Shown one piece after another: positions 5,157 to 6,462 of a stretch of DNA of 6,462 bases (position 1 is its first letter; each line of letters begins with the position of its first letter). The stretch lies in contig CALGFH010000178.1 in the NCBI GenBank assembly GCA_937881255.1, positions 1 through 6,462 on the forward strand. The letters run 5' to 3'. Below the pieces are notes generated by a model. It was not told the DNA's origin. It saw only the letters and a program-made list of their open reading frames with translations, and searched no databases. Source of the stretch: an uncultured Actinomycetes bacterium. GTDB lineage: Bacteria > Actinomycetota > CALGFH01. A program made the position numbers and the translations under genes.

Positions 5157-6362
5157 ATGAAGGCACTGATCGCCGGGGGCGGCATCGCCGGCCCGGTCAC
5201 CGCCATGGCGCTCCAGCGCGCCGGCATCGACGCCGAGGTGTTCGAGGCCCACCGGCCCGGCGGCGGCGAGGCCGGCTCCTACCTCACCGTGGCCAGCAAC
5301 GGCCTCGACGCCCTGCGCGCCGTCGGCGCCGACACGCCGGTGCTGGCCGCCGGCTTCCCGACCCCGACCAACGTGCTGCTGAGCGGCACCGGCCGGCGGC
5401 TGGGATCGGCCAGCAACGGCGGCCGGCTGGCCGACGGGACCGTGAGCCACACCATCAAGCGGGCCCGGCTGTACCAGGCCCTGCACGAGGAGGCGGCCGG
5501 CCGCGGCATCCGCATCGAGCACGGCAGGCGGCTGGCCGGGGCCGAGCCGGCGGCCGGCGGAGGCGTGGCCGTCAGCTTCGAGGACGGCACCCGGGCCACC
5601 GGGGACCTGCTGATCGGCGCCGACGGGGTCCACTCGCCGACCCGGCGGCTGATCGACCCGGCCGCCCCCGGCGGCCGCTACGTCGGCCTGGTCAACTTCG
5701 GCGGCTACACCCCGGCCAGCGCCGGCGCCGCCGAGCCCGGCGTCTGGCACATGATCTTCGGCCGGCGGGCGTTCTTCGGCCACGTGGCCGACCCCGCCGG
5801 GGGCACGGTCTGGTTCGCCAACGTCCCCCGCCCGGCGGTCTCGGCGGCCGAGCGGGCGGCCACCACCGACGAGCAGTGGCAGCGCCAGCTGGTGGAGCTG
5901 TTCGCCGGCGACGCCGGCCCGGCCAGCGACCTGATCGCCGGCGGCTACCTCGAGCTGGCCGGCGACAGCACCCACGACCTGCCGTCGGTGCCGGTCTGGC
6001 ACCGGGGCCCGATGGTGATCGTCGGCGACGCCGCCCACGCCCCCTCGCCCTCCTCGGGCCAGGGCGCCTCCATGGCCGCCGAGGACGCCGTGGTGCTGGC
6101 CAAGTGCCTGCGCGACCTGCCCGACATCCCCCAGGCGCTGGCCGCCTACGAGGGGCTGCGCCGCAAGCGGGTCGAGCGCATCGTCGCCCAGGGCGCCCGG
6201 ACCGGCAGCGCCAAGACCCCCGGCCCGGTCGGCCGCGCCCTGCGCGACCTGGCCCTGCCCCTGGTCTTCAAGCTGCTGGTCACCGACCGCTCGATGGCCT
6301 GGATCCACCAGCACCACATCGACTGGGACACCCCCGTCAGCTCCCCGCCCCAGCGGGTCTGA
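5157..6362 (+). CDS. Class A FAD-dependent monooxygenase (aromatic hydroxylase type)
   Basis: A 401-residue soluble flavoprotein. The N-terminus carries the Rossmann dinucleotide motif GGGIAGP (7-13), with Glu30 ending the second strand to hold the ribose. The middle has the DG motif LLIGADGVHSPTRR (151-164), which in this group contacts FAD and NAD(P)H. The late motif VGDAAHAPSPSSGQGASMAAEDA (289-311) binds the flavin phosphate and ribityl chain. This order and length are those of single-component PHBH-like enzymes, including tetracycline- and rifampicin-inactivating relatives. They use NAD(P)H and O2 to hydroxylate or epoxidise a small, often aromatic, substrate. The substrate pocket (about 175-285) gives no specific clue. 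It is controlled by a MarR-type divergent promoter. Its last 26 bases overlap the convergent partial gene. The flavoprotein family is firm; the substrate is unknown, and detoxification, antibiotic inactivation and catabolism all remain possible. Confidence 0.93.
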   Translation: MKALIAGGGIAGPVTAMALQRAGIDAEVFEAHRPGGGEAGSYLTVASNGLDALRAVGADTPVLAAGFPTPTNVLLSGTGRRLGSASNGGRLADGTVSHTIKRARLYQALHEEAAGRGIRIEHGRRLAGAEPAAGGGVAVSFEDGTRATGDLLIGADGVHSPTRRLIDPAAPGGRYVGLVNFGGYTPASAGAAEPGVWHMIFGRRAFFGHVADPAGGTVWFANVPRPAVSAAERAATTDEQWQRQLVELFAGDAGPASDLIAGGYLELAGDSTHDLPSVPVWHRGPMVIVGDAAHAPSPSSGQGASMAAEDAVVLAKCLRDLPDIPQALAAYEGLRRKRVERIVAQGARTGSAKTPGPVGRALRDLALPLVFKLLVTDRSMAWIHQHHIDWDTPVSSPPQRV

Positions 6363-6462
6363 CGCCCTCGCCGAGCAGGTGGAGGGCGGTCGCGGCCTCG
6401 GCGGCGATCGCCTCCACGTCGGCGGGCTGGGCGGTGGCCCGGCGGGCGTCGTCGAGCACCAG
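6337..6462 (-). CDS. 3' end of an unidentified minus-strand gene
   Basis: Reading leftward from the window edge, 41 codons end at a TGA (6339-6337): LVLDDARRATAQPADVEAIA, then AEAATALHLLGEGVRPAGAGS. Third codon positions are almost all G or C up to the last few codons, which supports real coding. The product end is alanine-rich and helical with a short loose tail. The fragment is compatible with the C-terminus of a TetR-type regulator, but too little is visible to name a family. It overlaps the last 26 bases of the monooxygenase gene tail to tail. Confidence 0.6.
   Translation of the reverse strand: MVLDDARRATAQPADVEAIAAEAATALHLLGEGVRPAGAGS

Noticed and set aside
4594..5166. Upstream extension of the MFS frame to about 562 residues
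   Set aside because: The extra N-terminal part is Arg/Pro/Gly-rich shadow of the MarR gene in another frame. The GTG at 4593 overlaps the MarR stop and starts just before the first membrane helix.
4590..6317. Minus-strand open frame of 575 codons antisense to the monooxygenase and continuing into the MarR gene
   Set aside because: Only the part from the ATG at 5096 is a real protein (MarR). The upstream part is low-complexity and lies antisense to a clear flavoprotein gene and across the promoter region.
6363..6388. Possible terminator hairpin after the monooxygenase stop (CGCCCTC and GAGGGCG with a 12-base loop)
   Set aside because: The stem is only 7 bp with a large loop and no U-run, and it lies inside the coding part of the convergent partial gene; chance pairing is likely at this GC content.

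Overview
The window is very GC-rich (about 70% or more by eye), with nearly all third codon positions G or C. Genes are tightly packed and several starts lack a Shine-Dalgarno site. This points to an actinobacterium (Actinomycetota), but nothing fixes the genus. Eight protein genes are supported, six complete and two cut by the window edges. No RNA gene, insertion sequence, CRISPR array or phage feature is visible. No gene-free stretch exceeds about 120 bases.

Left part (1-2211), polyhydroxyalkanoate (PHA) storage. A class I-type PHA synthase gene (phaC, minus strand, cut by the left edge) lies downstream of a small phasin-like gene, also minus. A perfect 14-bp hairpin and then a separate phaC promoter lie between them. 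The phasin-like gene has a near-consensus promoter and a good ribosome binding site, suited to an abundant granule-coat protein.

Centre (2212-3507), a regulatory operon transcribed divergently from the phasin-like gene. It encodes an XRE-type helix-turn-helix regulator, an ECF sigma factor and a small zinc-binding anti-sigma factor. The genes are 7 bases apart and then overlap by ATGA. The 96-base region shared with the phasin-like gene holds a palindrome and a direct repeat inside the phasin promoter, a likely operator. The layout suggests that the XRE protein, and perhaps the sigma/anti-sigma pair, links PHA storage to a stress or nutrient signal; this is inference.

Right part (3478-6362), a MarR module. 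A MarR regulator and an MFS transporter are translationally coupled on the minus strand. Divergent from them is a class A FAD-dependent monooxygenase on the plus strand. A 24-bp dyad with 9-bp arms sits on the monooxygenase -10 box and probable transcription start, a textbook place for a MarR operator. The module probably handles a small, perhaps aromatic, compound by oxidation and transport. The last 126 bases hold the 3' end of another minus-strand gene that overlaps the monooxygenase tail.

Most of this is recognisable biology. The most interesting points are the wiring of an XRE-ECF-anti-sigma operon to a phasin/PHA synthase locus, three likely leaderless starts, and two convergent gene pairs whose coding ends overlap by 26-30 bases.
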